This document shows positions 30,516 through 39,867 of a stretch of 64,000 nucleotides of DNA, one piece after another (the first letter of the stretch is position 1; each line of letters begins with the position of its first letter). The stretch is from assembly GCA_039636795.1 (NCBI GenBank), contig CP143430.1, positions 5,332,001 through 5,396,000 on the forward strand, read 5' to 3'. This DNA is from Micrococcaceae bacterium Sec5.1. GTDB taxonomy: Bacteria; Actinomycetota; Actinomycetes; Actinomycetales; Micrococcaceae. The notes below the pieces were generated by a model that did no database searches, was not told where the DNA came from, and worked only from the letters and a program-made list of their open reading frames with translations. The position numbers and the translations under genes were made by a program.

Positions 30516-31949
30516 ATGTCAGACATTGCTGTTCTGATCAACACAGCTGTAGCGGTCCTGGCCGCCGTTGTGCTGATCGTCCGCTTCAGAGTCAATCCCG
30601 TCATTTCCTTGGTCATCGCCTCCGTGTATTTAGGCCTGGCGGTCGGCCTCGGTGTCGAAGAGACCGTCAAGACGATCACGTCCGGCTTCGGCGAGATCAT
30701 GGTCGATGTTGGGCTGCTCATCGCTTTCGGCGTTTTGATGGGCTCCATCCTCAATCAGAGCGGGGCTATCCGGCGCCTCGTGGAGCATCTGCTCAAGACC
30801 TTCGGTCCCAAGCGCCTGCCGTACACGATGGGTCTGGCGATAGGCACGCTCCTCCAGTCCATTTTCCTGGATGTCCTCCTGGTTATCTCAGCCCCGCTTG
30901 CCCGTAAGTTGGCTCCCAAAATCGGAAAACTGGGGACGGCACGCATGGCAACCGCCATGGCTATCGCACTGGAATGCGGCATTGTCTTTACCGTGCCCGG
31001 TGTGGCTTCGCTGGCTTTGGCCGGCCTCCTCAACGTCCCGCTCGGCAAAATGTTGCTCTTCGGCCTGCTGCTGGTGATTCCCACCATCGTCATTTCCATT
31101 GCCATCATGACGTTCCTCTTCCGCCGCGGTTTCTGGAATGAAGCCAAGGACGAGGACCACACCTTCGTGGCAGAGGAAGACAGCGAGGGCGAGGAACCCG
31201 TAAGCGGCTCCCTCCCCGGAACAGATACCGCCAGCAACTCCGGCGCCGGCTCCAACACCCAACCAACCAAGGGCGCAGTGGTTGTTGCCGAACGCGAGAG
31301 CAAAGAGAAACCGCTGATCATGCTCTTTGCCCCGCTCCTGACTTCCCTGATCCTCATCGGCGCGGGTGCCATCCTCCAGATTTTCAAGATCGATCTCCCC
31401 TGGCTCCAGCTCCTTGGCGAACCTGTCATCGCTCTTCTCATCGGACTGATCGGCACGTGCCTTGTAACCCGTGCGTCCATTGGCCAGAAAAAGGTTGAAG
31501 AGGCCATTGCTGTCGGCTTCAAGGAAAGCGGGCAGATCCTGATCCTCACCGGCGTGGGCGGATCCCTGGCGGCCACCGTAAAGGCAGCTGGTCTCGGCGA
31601 CATCCTTGGTGGCTTCTTCTCAGCGAGCACCGTAGCCCCCTTACTGGTGGTCTGGGCCATCGCCGCAGTGCTGCACATCGCCGTCGGCTCCGTCACCCTG
31701 TCCGCCATTACGGCAGCCGGGCTGCTGGCACCCATCGCGCCCGCGATTGGACTTGATCCCGTGCTGCTGGCCCTCGCCGCCGGCGCCGGCTCGCTCTTCA
31801 TGGTTCACGTCACCAGCAACACGTTCTGGCTCCTGCAGTCCCTTTTGGGCCAGAGTGTGAGGGGTGCATTGAAATCGGTCACGGTGGGAGTGTCAGTAGC
31901 CTCCGTGGTCGCGATCCTGCTCATCCTGCCCATGAGCCTGCTGTTCTGA
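30516..31949 (+). CDS. GntP-family permease (first gene of a CoA-transferase/lyase operon)
   Basis: This 477-residue protein has about 12 hydrophobic segments and a central acidic loop (EEDSEGEEPVSG...). It keeps GntP/gluconate-transporter marks (LLIAFGVLMGSILNQSGA, LDVLLVISAPLARKLA, ILILTGVGGSLAATVKAAGLG, VGSVTLSAITAAGLLAP). Start 30516 is the Met before the first helix. It is followed within 46 bases by a class III CoA-transferase and a lyase, so the cargo should be an organic acid those enzymes use. Confidence 0.85.
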   Translation: MSDIAVLINTAVAVLAAVVLIVRFRVNPVISLVIASVYLGLAVGLGVEETVKTITSGFGEIMVDVGLLIAFGVLMGSILNQSGAIRRLVEHLLKTFGPKRLPYTMGLAIGTLLQSIFLDVLLVISAPLARKLAPKIGKLGTARMATAMAIALECGIVFTVPGVASLALAGLLNVPLGKMLLFGLLLVIPTIVISIAIMTFLFRRGFWNEAKDEDHTFVAEEDSEGEEPVSGSLPGTDTASNSGAGSNTQPTKGAVVVAERESKEKPLIMLFAPLLTSLILIGAGAILQIFKIDLPWLQLLGEPVIALLIGLIGTCLVTRASIGQKKVEEAIAVGFKESGQILILTGVGGSLAATVKAAGLGDILGGFFSASTVAPLLVVWAIAAVLHIAVGSVTLSAITAAGLLAPIAPAIGLDPVLLALAAGAGSLFMVHVTSNTFWLLQSLLGQSVRGALKSVTVGVSVASVVAILLILPMSLLF

Positions 31950-31995
31950 ACGCCCGTCGACCGTCCCATCACCAAAGCACGCACGAGAGAAGACC

Positions 31996-33246
31996 ATGAC
32001 ACACGAAACAATCACCCCGCTGGACGGCGTCCGAGTCCTCGAACTCGGCAATTACATTGCCGCTCCCACGGCTGGCAGGCTGCTTGCCGATTTCGGCGCC
32101 GAAGTCATCAAGGTCGAGCGTCCAGGCACCGGCGACGAGCTCCGCAACTGGCGCCTCCACAAGGGCAACACCTCCATGCTCTACCGCACGCTGAACCGCA
32201 ACAAGAAGTCAGTGGTCCTGGACCTCCGCACCGAGGCCGGCAAGCAGGCTGTCCTGGCCTTGGTTGCCAAGTCGGACATCCTGCTTGAGAACTTCCGCCC
32301 CGGAACGCTGGAGAAGTGGGGCCTCGGACCGGAAGTCCTCAACGAAGCCAATCCGGACCTCATCGTCACCCGCATCTCTGCCTTTGGACAGACCGGGCCC
32401 CTGTCCGAGCGGCCGGGGTTTGCCGCCGTCGCCGAGGCCTTTAGCGGTTTCCGCAATCTGGTAGGTGACCCGGACCGCGCTCCGGTGCGCGTAGGCGTCT
32501 CCATCGGAGACTCGATCGCGGGCCTTTACGCCGCCTTCGGCTCCATGATGAGCCTGTACCAACGTGAAGCACGACGCCGAAGCTCGGCTGGCGCTGTTCC
32601 CCTCACCGAGCGCATCATCGATGTCGCGCTGAACGAAGCGATGTTCTCCATGATGGAATCGCTGATTCCTGACTATCAGGCTTACGGCGTGGACCGGCAG
32701 CGCGTGGGCGGCCGGATGGAGGGCATTGCGCCCTCGAATGCGTACGTGTGCAAGGACGGTGCCAGCATTGTGGTGGCCGGCAATGGCGACTCGATTTTCC
32801 AACGGTACATGCAGACCATCGGCCGGCCGGACTTAGCGGAGGACCCAGCGCTGCAGACAAATGCCGGACGCTGGGCGAGCCGCGAGGAACTGGACCAGGC
32901 AATCGGCGACTGGACAGGGCAGCTGACCGCGTCTGAAGCATTGGCCGCCTTGGAGGAGGCAGGAGTTCCTGCAGGTCCCATCTACACCGCCGCGGATATC
33001 AGCACGGACAGCCAGTACGCGGCCCGCAACATGATCCAGAAGTTCGATGTTTCCACAGGCGAGGAGATCCTCCCGGGAGTAGGTTTCCCGGGTATCGTGC
33101 CCGTGATCGGGGAGCAGTCCCTGCCCATCCGCAATCTTGGGCCGGACCTCGGCGAAAATACTGAAGAAATCCTTGGCGGGCTCCTTCACTTGGATGCTGC
33201 CCAAATCGATGCGGCTTCCGGCCGCGAGGAGGCTCTCCGACCATGA
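31996..33246 (+). CDS. CaiB/BaiF-family (class III) CoA-transferase
   Basis: This 416-residue protein has DGVRVLELGNYIAAPTAGRLLADFGAEVIKVE at the N-terminus, LDLRTEAGKQAVLALV, LLENFRPGTLEKWGL and the catalytic Asp about 172 in VSIGDSIAGLY. It moves CoA from a donor such as succinyl-CoA to a carboxylic acid. It overlaps the next gene by 4 bases (ATGA). With the lyase it could activate and cleave a 3-hydroxy-3-methyl dicarboxylic acid; the acid is inferred. Confidence 0.9.
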   Translation: MTHETITPLDGVRVLELGNYIAAPTAGRLLADFGAEVIKVERPGTGDELRNWRLHKGNTSMLYRTLNRNKKSVVLDLRTEAGKQAVLALVAKSDILLENFRPGTLEKWGLGPEVLNEANPDLIVTRISAFGQTGPLSERPGFAAVAEAFSGFRNLVGDPDRAPVRVGVSIGDSIAGLYAAFGSMMSLYQREARRRSSAGAVPLTERIIDVALNEAMFSMMESLIPDYQAYGVDRQRVGGRMEGIAPSNAYVCKDGASIVVAGNGDSIFQRYMQTIGRPDLAEDPALQTNAGRWASREELDQAIGDWTGQLTASEALAALEEAGVPAGPIYTAADISTDSQYAARNMIQKFDVSTGEEILPGVGFPGIVPVIGEQSLPIRNLGPDLGENTEEILGGLLHLDAAQIDAASGREEALRP

Positions 33247-34214
33247 ACGGCTTTGAAAGCACCCACGCCACAACGCTTGGAAACACCTTAGGCAGTGCCA
33301 TCCTGAGGGACGTCACCTTGCGGGACGGGCTGCAGCTCACCGGAAAACTCCTGCCAACGGAGCAAAAGATCGAAACAGTCCGCGAGATGCTGCGCCTGGG
33401 CGTCCCGGCGATCGAGCTCGGATCCATGGCGCGCGCGGACCTCGTCCCCACCATGGCCAACACTCTCGAAGTGGTCCACGCCCTCACGCCCGAGGAACTC
33501 GAAAAGTGCTGGATCTGGGTAGCCACACCCGGCCATGTTGCCAAGGCATCAGCTGCAGGCGCGCGGAATTTCCAGTACTGCCTGTCTGCTTCGGATTCAC
33601 ATAACAAGGCGAACATCGGCCGGACCACGGACGAGAGCCTGGCTGCTTTGCCTGAGGCCGTGGAGTACGCGCGTGCAGTGGATGGCCAGATTCAGCTGTG
33701 CATTGCAACGTCCTTCACCTGTCCTTTCGAAGGCTACGTTCCGGAGGAGCGCATCCTGGCCATTGCTAACGATCCCCGGGCGGAGGGCACCACTGACATC
33801 GTCATCTGCGACACCTTGGGGCAGGCCGTTCCTGCCCAGGTGTCCAGCCTGATCGAGCGTGTGCGGGATGAATCTCCTGCCCGGCGAATCGTCTATCACG
33901 GCCACGACACTTGGGGGTTGGGCGTGGCCAACACGCTCGCGGCAATCGAGGCGGGCGCAGCAATGGTTGACGGCGCCTTGGGAGGCCTGGGTGGCTGCCC
34001 CTTCGCCCCCGGCGCCAGCGGCAACACTTCCAGCGAGGACATCGTGTTTGCCACACGTCCCGAATGGCTGACGCCGGATGTCTTCGGGGAGCTTGTGGTC
34101 TTGTCCGAGAAGCTGCTGGCAGAGCTGGGCGAACCCAACCGTTCAAAGGCTGCCCAAGGCGCCCGCTCCCGGGCGGCAGCCTTTGACTGGGTCATCCCCT
34201 CCCCGGCCGTTTAG
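33243..34214 (+). CDS. Hydroxymethylglutaryl-CoA-lyase-like enzyme
   Basis: This 323-residue TIM-barrel (HMGL-like, DRE-TIM) has the catalytic start LRDVTLRDGLQ, the SFTCPFEGYVPE loop, the metal-binding YHGHDTWGLGVANTL and the active-site loop GGLGGCPFAPGASGN with the mobile Cys. By family it cleaves HMG-CoA into acetoacetate and acetyl-CoA, but citramalyl-CoA-type substrates are handled by relatives. It is the last gene of the permease/CoA-transferase operon and ends 4 bases into a convergent gene. Confidence 0.88.
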   Translation: MNGFESTHATTLGNTLGSAILRDVTLRDGLQLTGKLLPTEQKIETVREMLRLGVPAIELGSMARADLVPTMANTLEVVHALTPEELEKCWIWVATPGHVAKASAAGARNFQYCLSASDSHNKANIGRTTDESLAALPEAVEYARAVDGQIQLCIATSFTCPFEGYVPEERILAIANDPRAEGTTDIVICDTLGQAVPAQVSSLIERVRDESPARRIVYHGHDTWGLGVANTLAAIEAGAAMVDGALGGLGGCPFAPGASGNTSSEDIVFATRPEWLTPDVFGELVVLSEKLLAELGEPNRSKAAQGARSRAAAFDWVIPSPAV

Positions 34215-34663
34215 AAGCTAGGCTTCCCCGCTCCGCCGGCCGCCATCAGCTCCAGCCGCCGCAGAGTTTCGCGGTTGCGGACGGTAATCATTGGATCCCT
34301 AAGTACCTTTGGCACCACCTTGCCGGGGCCCCGGATCGCGTCTTCGGCCATGGACACCCGGCACTGGTTGCCACCCAGGTCCTCCAAGGTGATGCGGACC
34401 TTTGCTTCACCTACGGGCCAGCCACGGGCCAGGAGTTCCAGGCTCCGGCCAGGCTCGACGGCGGTGACACTCGTGCTGTCGTTGAGGAGGAGCGGCCACG
34501 ATCCCACGGAGTGATGGAGCTTGGATCCGACCTGTGGCCACTGGTCATCCACAGCACGAATTCTTGATGCACCCACCACCCACCCGGAGTAAAGCCAACC
34601 GTCAGCGATGACATTCCAGACGTCGGCGGCAGAAGACTTGAACAGCTGCGTAACGGTGGACAT
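34211..34663 (-). CDS. SRPBCC (START-like) family protein
   Basis: This 150-residue protein has the SRPBCC pattern: STVTQLFKSSAADVWNVIADGWLYSGWVVG at the start, WPQVGSKLHHSVGSWPL, RARITLED-like KVRITLEDLGGNQCRVSMAE and a long C-terminal helix (RNRETLRRLELMA). It probably binds a small hydrophobic ligand. Its stop overlaps the lyase gene by 4 bases. Confidence 0.82.
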   Translation of the reverse strand: MSTVTQLFKSSAADVWNVIADGWLYSGWVVGASRIRAVDDQWPQVGSKLHHSVGSWPLLLNDSTSVTAVEPGRSLELLARGWPVGEAKVRITLEDLGGNQCRVSMAEDAIRGPGKVVPKVLRDPMITVRNRETLRRLELMAAGGAGKPSF

Positions 34664-34755
34664 GGAGTTCCCTTCTACGTGCCTTCGGCATCTGTGGTGG
34701 GGCTAAGCTAAGCATGCTTATAAATTCTCCGCCATAGGCCGCTTACACTGTTGCC

Positions 34756-35646
34756 ATGGTCAGCAGGGAGTGGCGTTACTGGGCGGCATCCGTAGCCCTG
34801 TTGGCCGCCCTGCCCCTGGCGGCATGTGACGGCTCCCCGGGCCAAGAACCGCCCACCAACCCCGAGGCACAGCCCATCTCCGTAGAGGTTAATCAATCCC
34901 GGGACCAATACGGCAAGCAAGCCATCCTCATACAGCTCACCAACACCGCAGACATTACCGTTACCGTGAGCGGTGCGCGGCTGAAGTCCGCGTTGTTTGA
35001 GAAGGACATCATCTGGGAGCCAACAGCCGGCGCCCTGGAGCTACCGCCTCGGCAGCCCAAGAGCCTTCCTGCCAACCTGCCTGCGCCGCATTGCGGGCAG
35101 TCGCCTACTCAACCCCTCAAGGCCGTCGTTGAATATTCGGAGCCAGCTAAGGGATCCGCAGAAACCTCGGTTGAGGCGCAGGATCCGTTCAACGTCCTGC
35201 CCCGGAACGCCGACGAGCTGTGCTTGGCAGCCGACGCTGCCGCCGTAGCTGCCATCGTCTTGGACCCCGATCTTGAGGTGGCCCCCGATGGTCGCACCGC
35301 CGTCGTGCGTCTTGTCATTACTCCTGCGAGCACTCCTGGTGAGTCAACGCAAAAGCTCACGATTAACTCCATCGACGGAACCACCCTGCTGGCCGAATCG
35401 CCCGCGGATCCTTGGCCGCGGGACATCGCGATATCGTCCGGCGCCGCCCCGAAAGAGGTGCCCTTGACGATCCGTCCTGCGCGTTGCGACCCGCATGCAG
35501 TGGCCGAGGATAAGGTGGGAACGCTGTTGCCGCTAAGGATCTCGGTGGGTGCACGGGAAGGCGTACTGAAAATTGCGGCACCAAATGAGTTGCGTGGGCG
35601 TATCTACGACTTCGTGACGTCAGCCTGTGGTGGAGCCGCTCGTTAG
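34756..35646 (+). CDS. Secreted lipoprotein of unknown function
   Basis: This 296-residue protein has a lipoprotein signal (AALPLAACDGSPG; lipobox LAAC) and a mature part of beta-rich, Cys-containing sequence. Two apparent repeat halves (about 40-155 and 165-290), each with an N-terminal Val/Thr-rich strand set and a late Cys, suggest two Ig-like or similar domains. I do not recognise a family. Confidence 0.62.
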   Translation: MVSREWRYWAASVALLAALPLAACDGSPGQEPPTNPEAQPISVEVNQSRDQYGKQAILIQLTNTADITVTVSGARLKSALFEKDIIWEPTAGALELPPRQPKSLPANLPAPHCGQSPTQPLKAVVEYSEPAKGSAETSVEAQDPFNVLPRNADELCLAADAAAVAAIVLDPDLEVAPDGRTAVVRLVITPASTPGESTQKLTINSIDGTTLLAESPADPWPRDIAISSGAAPKEVPLTIRPARCDPHAVAEDKVGTLLPLRISVGAREGVLKIAAPNELRGRIYDFVTSACGGAAR

Positions 35647-35653
35647 GGCGTTT

Positions 35654-36112
35654 CTATTCGTCAGTGCTCGACGTGACGGTCCCCTCCGAGAAGACGAACT
35701 CACCTATGACGGTGACGCCGTCGAGGTCGTAAACCGGGATACTCACCGGACCCTTGGCCCGGCTTGCCTGCCAATGCAATGCCTCTTCTGGCGACTTGAA
35801 CAGCGATGGATCGCCAGTTGCTACTTTTCGTTCCTCGTTCTTGACATACCCAATTCGATCGTTGGTTGCATACGCCCGAATCAGGTCCGGTTCAAGGGAA
35901 ACCCCATCGACCTCAGTTGGAAGGCCATACGTTTGGCCAGCGGCATTCTTCTCGAAGGTGGCGTCACCTAACACGACAGCTGGCGCATGCGGCACTACTT
36001 GGGGCTTGGCCGTCGGCTGGGATGTAGCGCTGGCAACTCCGATTCCGGCACCCCCGAGAAGAACTGCACCCAGAAGGACAGTTGTTGTTCGGGTTTTCAA
36101 TAGACGTTTCAT
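35654..36112 (-). CDS. Secreted protein of unknown function
   Basis: This 152-residue protein has an N-terminal signal segment (KRLLKTRTTTVLLGAVLLGGAGIGVASA) and a mature domain with TYGLPTEVDGVSLEPDLIRAYAT and PVYDLDGVTVIGEFVFSEG. ATG 36112 is preferred because GGAGGGG lies 4 bases upstream. It resembles secreted Paenarthrobacter hypothetical proteins; I do not recognise a family. Confidence 0.6.
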   Translation of the reverse strand: MKRLLKTRTTTVLLGAVLLGGAGIGVASATSQPTAKPQVVPHAPAVVLGDATFEKNAAGQTYGLPTEVDGVSLEPDLIRAYATNDRIGYVKNEERKVATGDPSLFKSPEEALHWQASRAKGPVSIPVYDLDGVTVIGEFVFSEGTVTSSTDE

Positions 36113-36200
36113 TTTCCCCTCCGAAATTATGGACACTGGACGCTCCTCGGAAAAGGCCAGCACTGTCGAAAATTGTTTGGAAGCTTTTCAGACACTTGGC

Positions 36201-36527
36201 CTAGGACTCCAGTCCATGTACGGATGCCTTTAGGACGCTAATCACTTCGGGCGGTATCTGGGGATCATTGATCAGGCTCACAACCGGTTCATACCAGCGA
36301 AGTACACAGTTCGAATTGAGTCTGCCGAAGGCTATTAGGTCCTGATCCTCAAGCTTGTCGCCGTTGATCAGTCGTCGAAGGGATGGGAGGGCAAGCGAAG
36401 CAGCAATTATCAGTTGTGCATCGATCGGGACCATGGGCTCACCGCTGATCCATGACCTCAGCGGCTCACCAGGTCTGTAGTTGGCGGATTCCCGTGGCAA
36501 CTCCGGTGAAGGACTGATGGACACCAA
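36201..36527 (-). CDS. Hypothetical protein, uncertain
   Basis: This 108-residue frame has a helical look (VPIDAQLIIAASLALPSLRRLINGDKLEDQDLIAFGRL) and is somewhat lower in GC than its neighbours. TTG 36527 and GTG 36524 are possible starts, with no clear Shine-Dalgarno. It may be a real small gene or an accident; the rest of 36113-36729 shows nothing else. Confidence 0.4.
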   Translation of the reverse strand: MVSISPSPELPRESANYRPGEPLRSWISGEPMVPIDAQLIIAASLALPSLRRLINGDKLEDQDLIAFGRLNSNCVLRWYEPVVSLINDPQIPPEVISVLKASVHGLES

Positions 36528-36729
36528 GTGTTGTCGCCTCTCTCACGGACTAGGTAAATTCCTCACAGGATTTCCCACGATTGATCCGGCCCCGCCTGTG
36601 TGCACCAGACAAACAGTGAGGGGCGGACACATACTATGTGGGCCTGCATACGGAAACGTGACGTGGTTCTCAATGATCCGGCCAGGGAAATTCAGACAAC
36701 CTACCCGGACGCTGCCAGAGAGACTGGAT

Positions 36730-37629
36730 TTAGCCCACTGTCGCCAGAGCGGCCGGAGCGCATTCCACCCTGACTTTCACATTGGCTTCCACCGTCTTCA
36801 CTTCACCGTCCATCTGGTATGGCAGGGGTTTGAGTGTAGTGAATTCGTAGCTGCTCACGCTCGGCTGATCGCCCAGACCTTGCGTGGTTGCTCGGAGGGC
36901 AGTCAGGAGCACTCGCCATTTGGGCATGTGCGGAAAGATGATGACCTCAAATTTCCCGTCCGAGGGGTGATCGTCGGCCTCACTGAGCGTGGCGTACTTG
37001 GCCATTTCGGGGATGTTGGCGAAAACCAGGCTGTCGAATTTCCTGCGTTTGCCCTCGGAGGTGCGGATGCCGAAGGGCTCGAATTTCGAGAAGGTCTTGA
37101 TGACCGAAACCATCTCAGTCAGGGCTCCCTTGCTGCCCTTTTCGAGCTCGGTGGCCACAACAGGTGTGAGGCCGAATCCGATATAGGAATGCGCATACTC
37201 CAACGGCTCGCCTTCTTTTTGGCCAGTGTGAATGCTCAGGAGGTCAATTTTCCGGACGTGTCCCTCAGCAATAGCCTCTTCCAGTGGCTTGGTTCCCGTG
37301 ATCCGACGGTGATCGTTGGCGTTGCCCGCGGCCATGACCGCACACACCGCTTGCGGGTTTCCGGCCTGCATCACGCCGTTGACAACCTCGTTATAGCCAC
37401 CATCACCGCTCACGGAGACAACAAGGACGTCGCCTCCCTTTGCTGCCGCCGTCCGGGCCAACTCCACAGCATGTCCAGCGTGTTCAGTGGGCTGCAGGGT
37501 AATCTCTGGCGCGTAGGGCAGCATGTCCTTCAGCTTGACCTGTAATTGCTCGGCCAGTTCGGGCGCATTGCCCGTGCTGTTGGGATTGAAAATAATGGTG
37601 ATCGATTCAAAAGTTCGTGCAGAATCCAT
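36730..37629 (-). CDS. Diacylglycerol/lipid kinase
   Basis: This 299-residue DagK-type protein opens SITIIFNPNSTGNAPELAEQL and keeps the nucleotide motif VSGDGGYNEVVNGV (the SGDGGxNEVxNG form of GGDGT), AAGNANDHRR and a late beta domain. It phosphorylates a lipid such as diacylglycerol at the membrane surface. A second lipid-kinase domain is in the fusion at 56222. Confidence 0.85.
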   Translation of the reverse strand: MDSARTFESITIIFNPNSTGNAPELAEQLQVKLKDMLPYAPEITLQPTEHAGHAVELARTAAAKGGDVLVVSVSGDGGYNEVVNGVMQAGNPQAVCAVMAAGNANDHRRITGTKPLEEAIAEGHVRKIDLLSIHTGQKEGEPLEYAHSYIGFGLTPVVATELEKGSKGALTEMVSVIKTFSKFEPFGIRTSEGKRRKFDSLVFANIPEMAKYATLSEADDHPSDGKFEVIIFPHMPKWRVLLTALRATTQGLGDQPSVSSYEFTTLKPLPYQMDGEVKTVEANVKVRVECAPAALATVG

Positions 37630-37686
37630 AATGTGCTCCTTGCGTGTGCGCCCGTTTGGTTACTACCCGTTAGCTCTCAATATCCC

Positions 37687-38478
37687 CTACGACTCCCCCG
37701 GGAACCGCCCACCAATGAGTCTGGTCATATGTTCCGCAGTCGCGAGCAAAGGTTCCACCCACGCTTGGCACGTTTCCAGTGGCATCCGCAGCGTGGGGCC
37801 GCTGATGGTGACTGCGCCCACCAGGGCAGCGGCTGAATCGAACACTGGCGCCGAAAGCCCGGAGGCCCCGTCTTCCCGCTCCCCTACAGTGATCGCAAAG
37901 CCATCGGCCCGCGTCTTCTTGACCGCAATCTCCAATTCCTCGGAGCTGGTGATCGTGTAGTCGGTAATGGGCTCCAACGGGTCGCGAAGGACAGCCTCCA
38001 TCAATTCCGGCGACCAAGCGAGCAGGACCCTGCCGGCCGAACCTGCGTGGAGCGGAATGATCTTGCCAAGGTGCATCTCCCGGCGGAGCGCGTGACGGGT
38101 ATCTGCCATGGCGACGCACACGCGGTAGTGCTGTTCGGCTTTGAAGAAGCACGCAGTCTCACCGGTAGTATCGCGCAACGTCTTGAGTAGCGGGCTCAGG
38201 ATGTCCACCACCTCCATGCCACGGGTGGCTGGAGCTGCCCAATAGGCCATCCGCATGCCAATGCGGTACGCGTCGCCCTCCCGGTCCAGGAATCCTTGGG
38301 ACGTCAGGTTGGTGACGAGACGCTGCACCGTGGATGTCGGCATCCCGGTGTACTCGCGAATGTCGCTCAGCTGCAGCACCGGCTTCGAGAGGGAAAAGGC
38401 GTCCAGGATGGACGTGATCTTGCCAAGGACAAGCAAAGGGTTGCCGTTGGCCTTCACGGAAGCATCGGATGCTGACAT
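37687..38478 (-). CDS. IclR-family regulator
   Basis: This 263-residue protein has an N-terminal winged helix (VLQLSDIREYTGMPTSTVQRLVTNLTSQGFLDREG) and an IclR effector domain with ETACFFKAEQHYRVC, HAGSAGRVLLAW and GEREDGASGLSAPVFD. ATG 38478 is preferred to GTG 38487. It is separated by 57 bases from the lipid kinase. Its targets are not clear; no operator was noticed. Confidence 0.9.
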   Translation of the reverse strand: MSASDASVKANGNPLLVLGKITSILDAFSLSKPVLQLSDIREYTGMPTSTVQRLVTNLTSQGFLDREGDAYRIGMRMAYWAAPATRGMEVVDILSPLLKTLRDTTGETACFFKAEQHYRVCVAMADTRHALRREMHLGKIIPLHAGSAGRVLLAWSPELMEAVLRDPLEPITDYTITSSEELEIAVKKTRADGFAITVGEREDGASGLSAPVFDSAAALVGAVTISGPTLRMPLETCQAWVEPLLATAEHMTRLIGGRFPGES

Positions 38479-38532
38479 AAGTCTCACGCTAAACGCTCGC
38501 CGGAGGGGACGCCAATCCCCGGGCCGGTAGAA

Positions 38533-39384
38533 CTACAGCAGGACCGTGCCCTGGATGCAAGTAACAGATGCCCCTCCGACCCAGATGTCACCGCCCCCAG
38601 CCTTCACATGGATGCGACCCGCCCTGCCCAAGGCAGTGCCCTGCGCCGCCACGTATTCTTCAGGAGCCCGGCCGCTGCCGATCAGCCACTGCGCTGCACC
38701 GGCATTGAAACTGCCGGTCACGGGATCTTCCACCATCGCGTCGCCTGGAATGAACGTCCGCACTTCAAAGTCGACGTCGGAACCGGGCTCGTGCGGGCCG
38801 ATCACCCCGACCTTGAGATCACCCATGGCCACCAGATCCGGCTCGATCGCCAGGACCTGTTCGGCGGACTCAAGCAGGACACCAACCCACTCAGGGCCGT
38901 TCACCAGCCATGATGCGTCCAGCAAGGAGTCCTTCGGCAGCCTAAGACCGGCCGTCAGCTGGGAACGAACATCGGCATCCACCGGCTCGAAGCGGGTCAG
39001 TGGTGGTGCAGCAAAAGCCAGCCGACCGGCGTCGTGCTTCACCCGGACCAAACCTGCGCCACATTCCTGCACCAGCACGCCGTCAGTCTTGGGCTCTCCC
39101 CCGGCCTGCAGCCAGGTGTGTGCGGAACCGAGGGTTGGGTGCCCAGCGAACGGGAACTCCTCGCTGCCCGTGAAGATGCGCACACGGTAATCGGCACGCG
39201 GATCTGTTGGAGGGAGAAGGAAGGTGGTCTCGGAGAGATTGGTCCAATTAGCAAAGTGCTGCATCGCCTCGCTGCTCAGTCCCTCTGCGTCAACTACTAC
39301 TGCCAGCGGGTTACCGCGATATGGCTGGGCTGAGAAGACGTCAACTTGGTGGAAAGGGCGGATGCGCAAGGATTCTGAAGTCAC
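38533..39384 (-). CDS. PhzF-family epimerase/isomerase
   Basis: This 283-residue protein starts HQVDVFSAQPYRGNPLAVV, has the catalytic-Glu motif NLSETTFLLPP, IFTGSEEFPFAGHPTLGSAH, and a late DPVTGSFNAGAAQWL. This is the PhzF fold with two pseudo-symmetric halves. GTG 39384 is the likely start. The substrate is unknown. It is divergent from a DUF1801 gene by 55 bases. Confidence 0.85.
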   Translation of the reverse strand: MTSESLRIRPFHQVDVFSAQPYRGNPLAVVVDAEGLSSEAMQHFANWTNLSETTFLLPPTDPRADYRVRIFTGSEEFPFAGHPTLGSAHTWLQAGGEPKTDGVLVQECGAGLVRVKHDAGRLAFAAPPLTRFEPVDADVRSQLTAGLRLPKDSLLDASWLVNGPEWVGVLLESAEQVLAIEPDLVAMGDLKVGVIGPHEPGSDVDFEVRTFIPGDAMVEDPVTGSFNAGAAQWLIGSGRAPEEYVAAQGTALGRAGRIHVKAGGGDIWVGGASVTCIQGTVLL

Positions 39385-39439
39385 CGCTGCAGGCTATCAC
39401 TGGGTGGCTGGCCGGTGATGTGCATGCGAAACTACGAGC

Positions 39440-39862
39440 ATGGCAGAGAACAAGACCCAGCCCACGGACGTGTCCGTGGATGAATTCCTGTCCTCCGTGG
39501 AACACCCCGGCCGGCGCGCCGATGGGTTGGAACTGCGGAGGATGATGCAGGAGATCACCGGGGAGGAAGGGGTTATGTGGGGGCCCACCATCGTGGGATT
39601 CGGTAGCTACCACTACAAATACGAGAGCGGACGCGAAGGTGACTCTGCCGCCGTCGGATTCTCACCGCGCAAGGCGAACCTCGCGCTCTATGGCCTCACG
39701 TACGGCCCCGATGCCGACCGCCTGCTTCCGGAGTTGGGCAAGCACAAGACCGGAGCCGCATGTTTATACATCAATAGGTTGGACGACGTGGACCGTGAGG
39801 TCCTCGCAGAGATGATCCGGACGGGCTACCAACACGTCATGTCGGAGCTCAATACCCCGTAA
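39440..39862 (+). CDS. DUF1801 protein
   Basis: This 140-residue protein carries the DUF1801 core: VDEFLSSVEHPGRRADGLELRRMMQEITGEE, MWGPTIVGFGSYHYKYESGREGD, VGFSPRKANLALY and ACLYINRLDDVDREVLAEMI. It is a single-gene unit followed by a 63-bp palindromic element. It is the second DUF1801 member in the window (first at 28189). Confidence 0.82.
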   Translation: MAENKTQPTDVSVDEFLSSVEHPGRRADGLELRRMMQEITGEEGVMWGPTIVGFGSYHYKYESGREGDSAAVGFSPRKANLALYGLTYGPDADRLLPELGKHKTGAACLYINRLDDVDREVLAEMIRTGYQHVMSELNTP

Positions 39863-39867
39863 ATCTC

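Noticed and set aside
30755..31801. Minus-strand ORF opposite the GntP permease
   Set aside because: Ser/Pro/Arg-rich shadow of the membrane protein's codons.
36481..37545. 354-codon plus-strand ORF opposite the lipid kinase
   Set aside because: The kinase motifs are on the minus strand; the plus frame resembles no protein.
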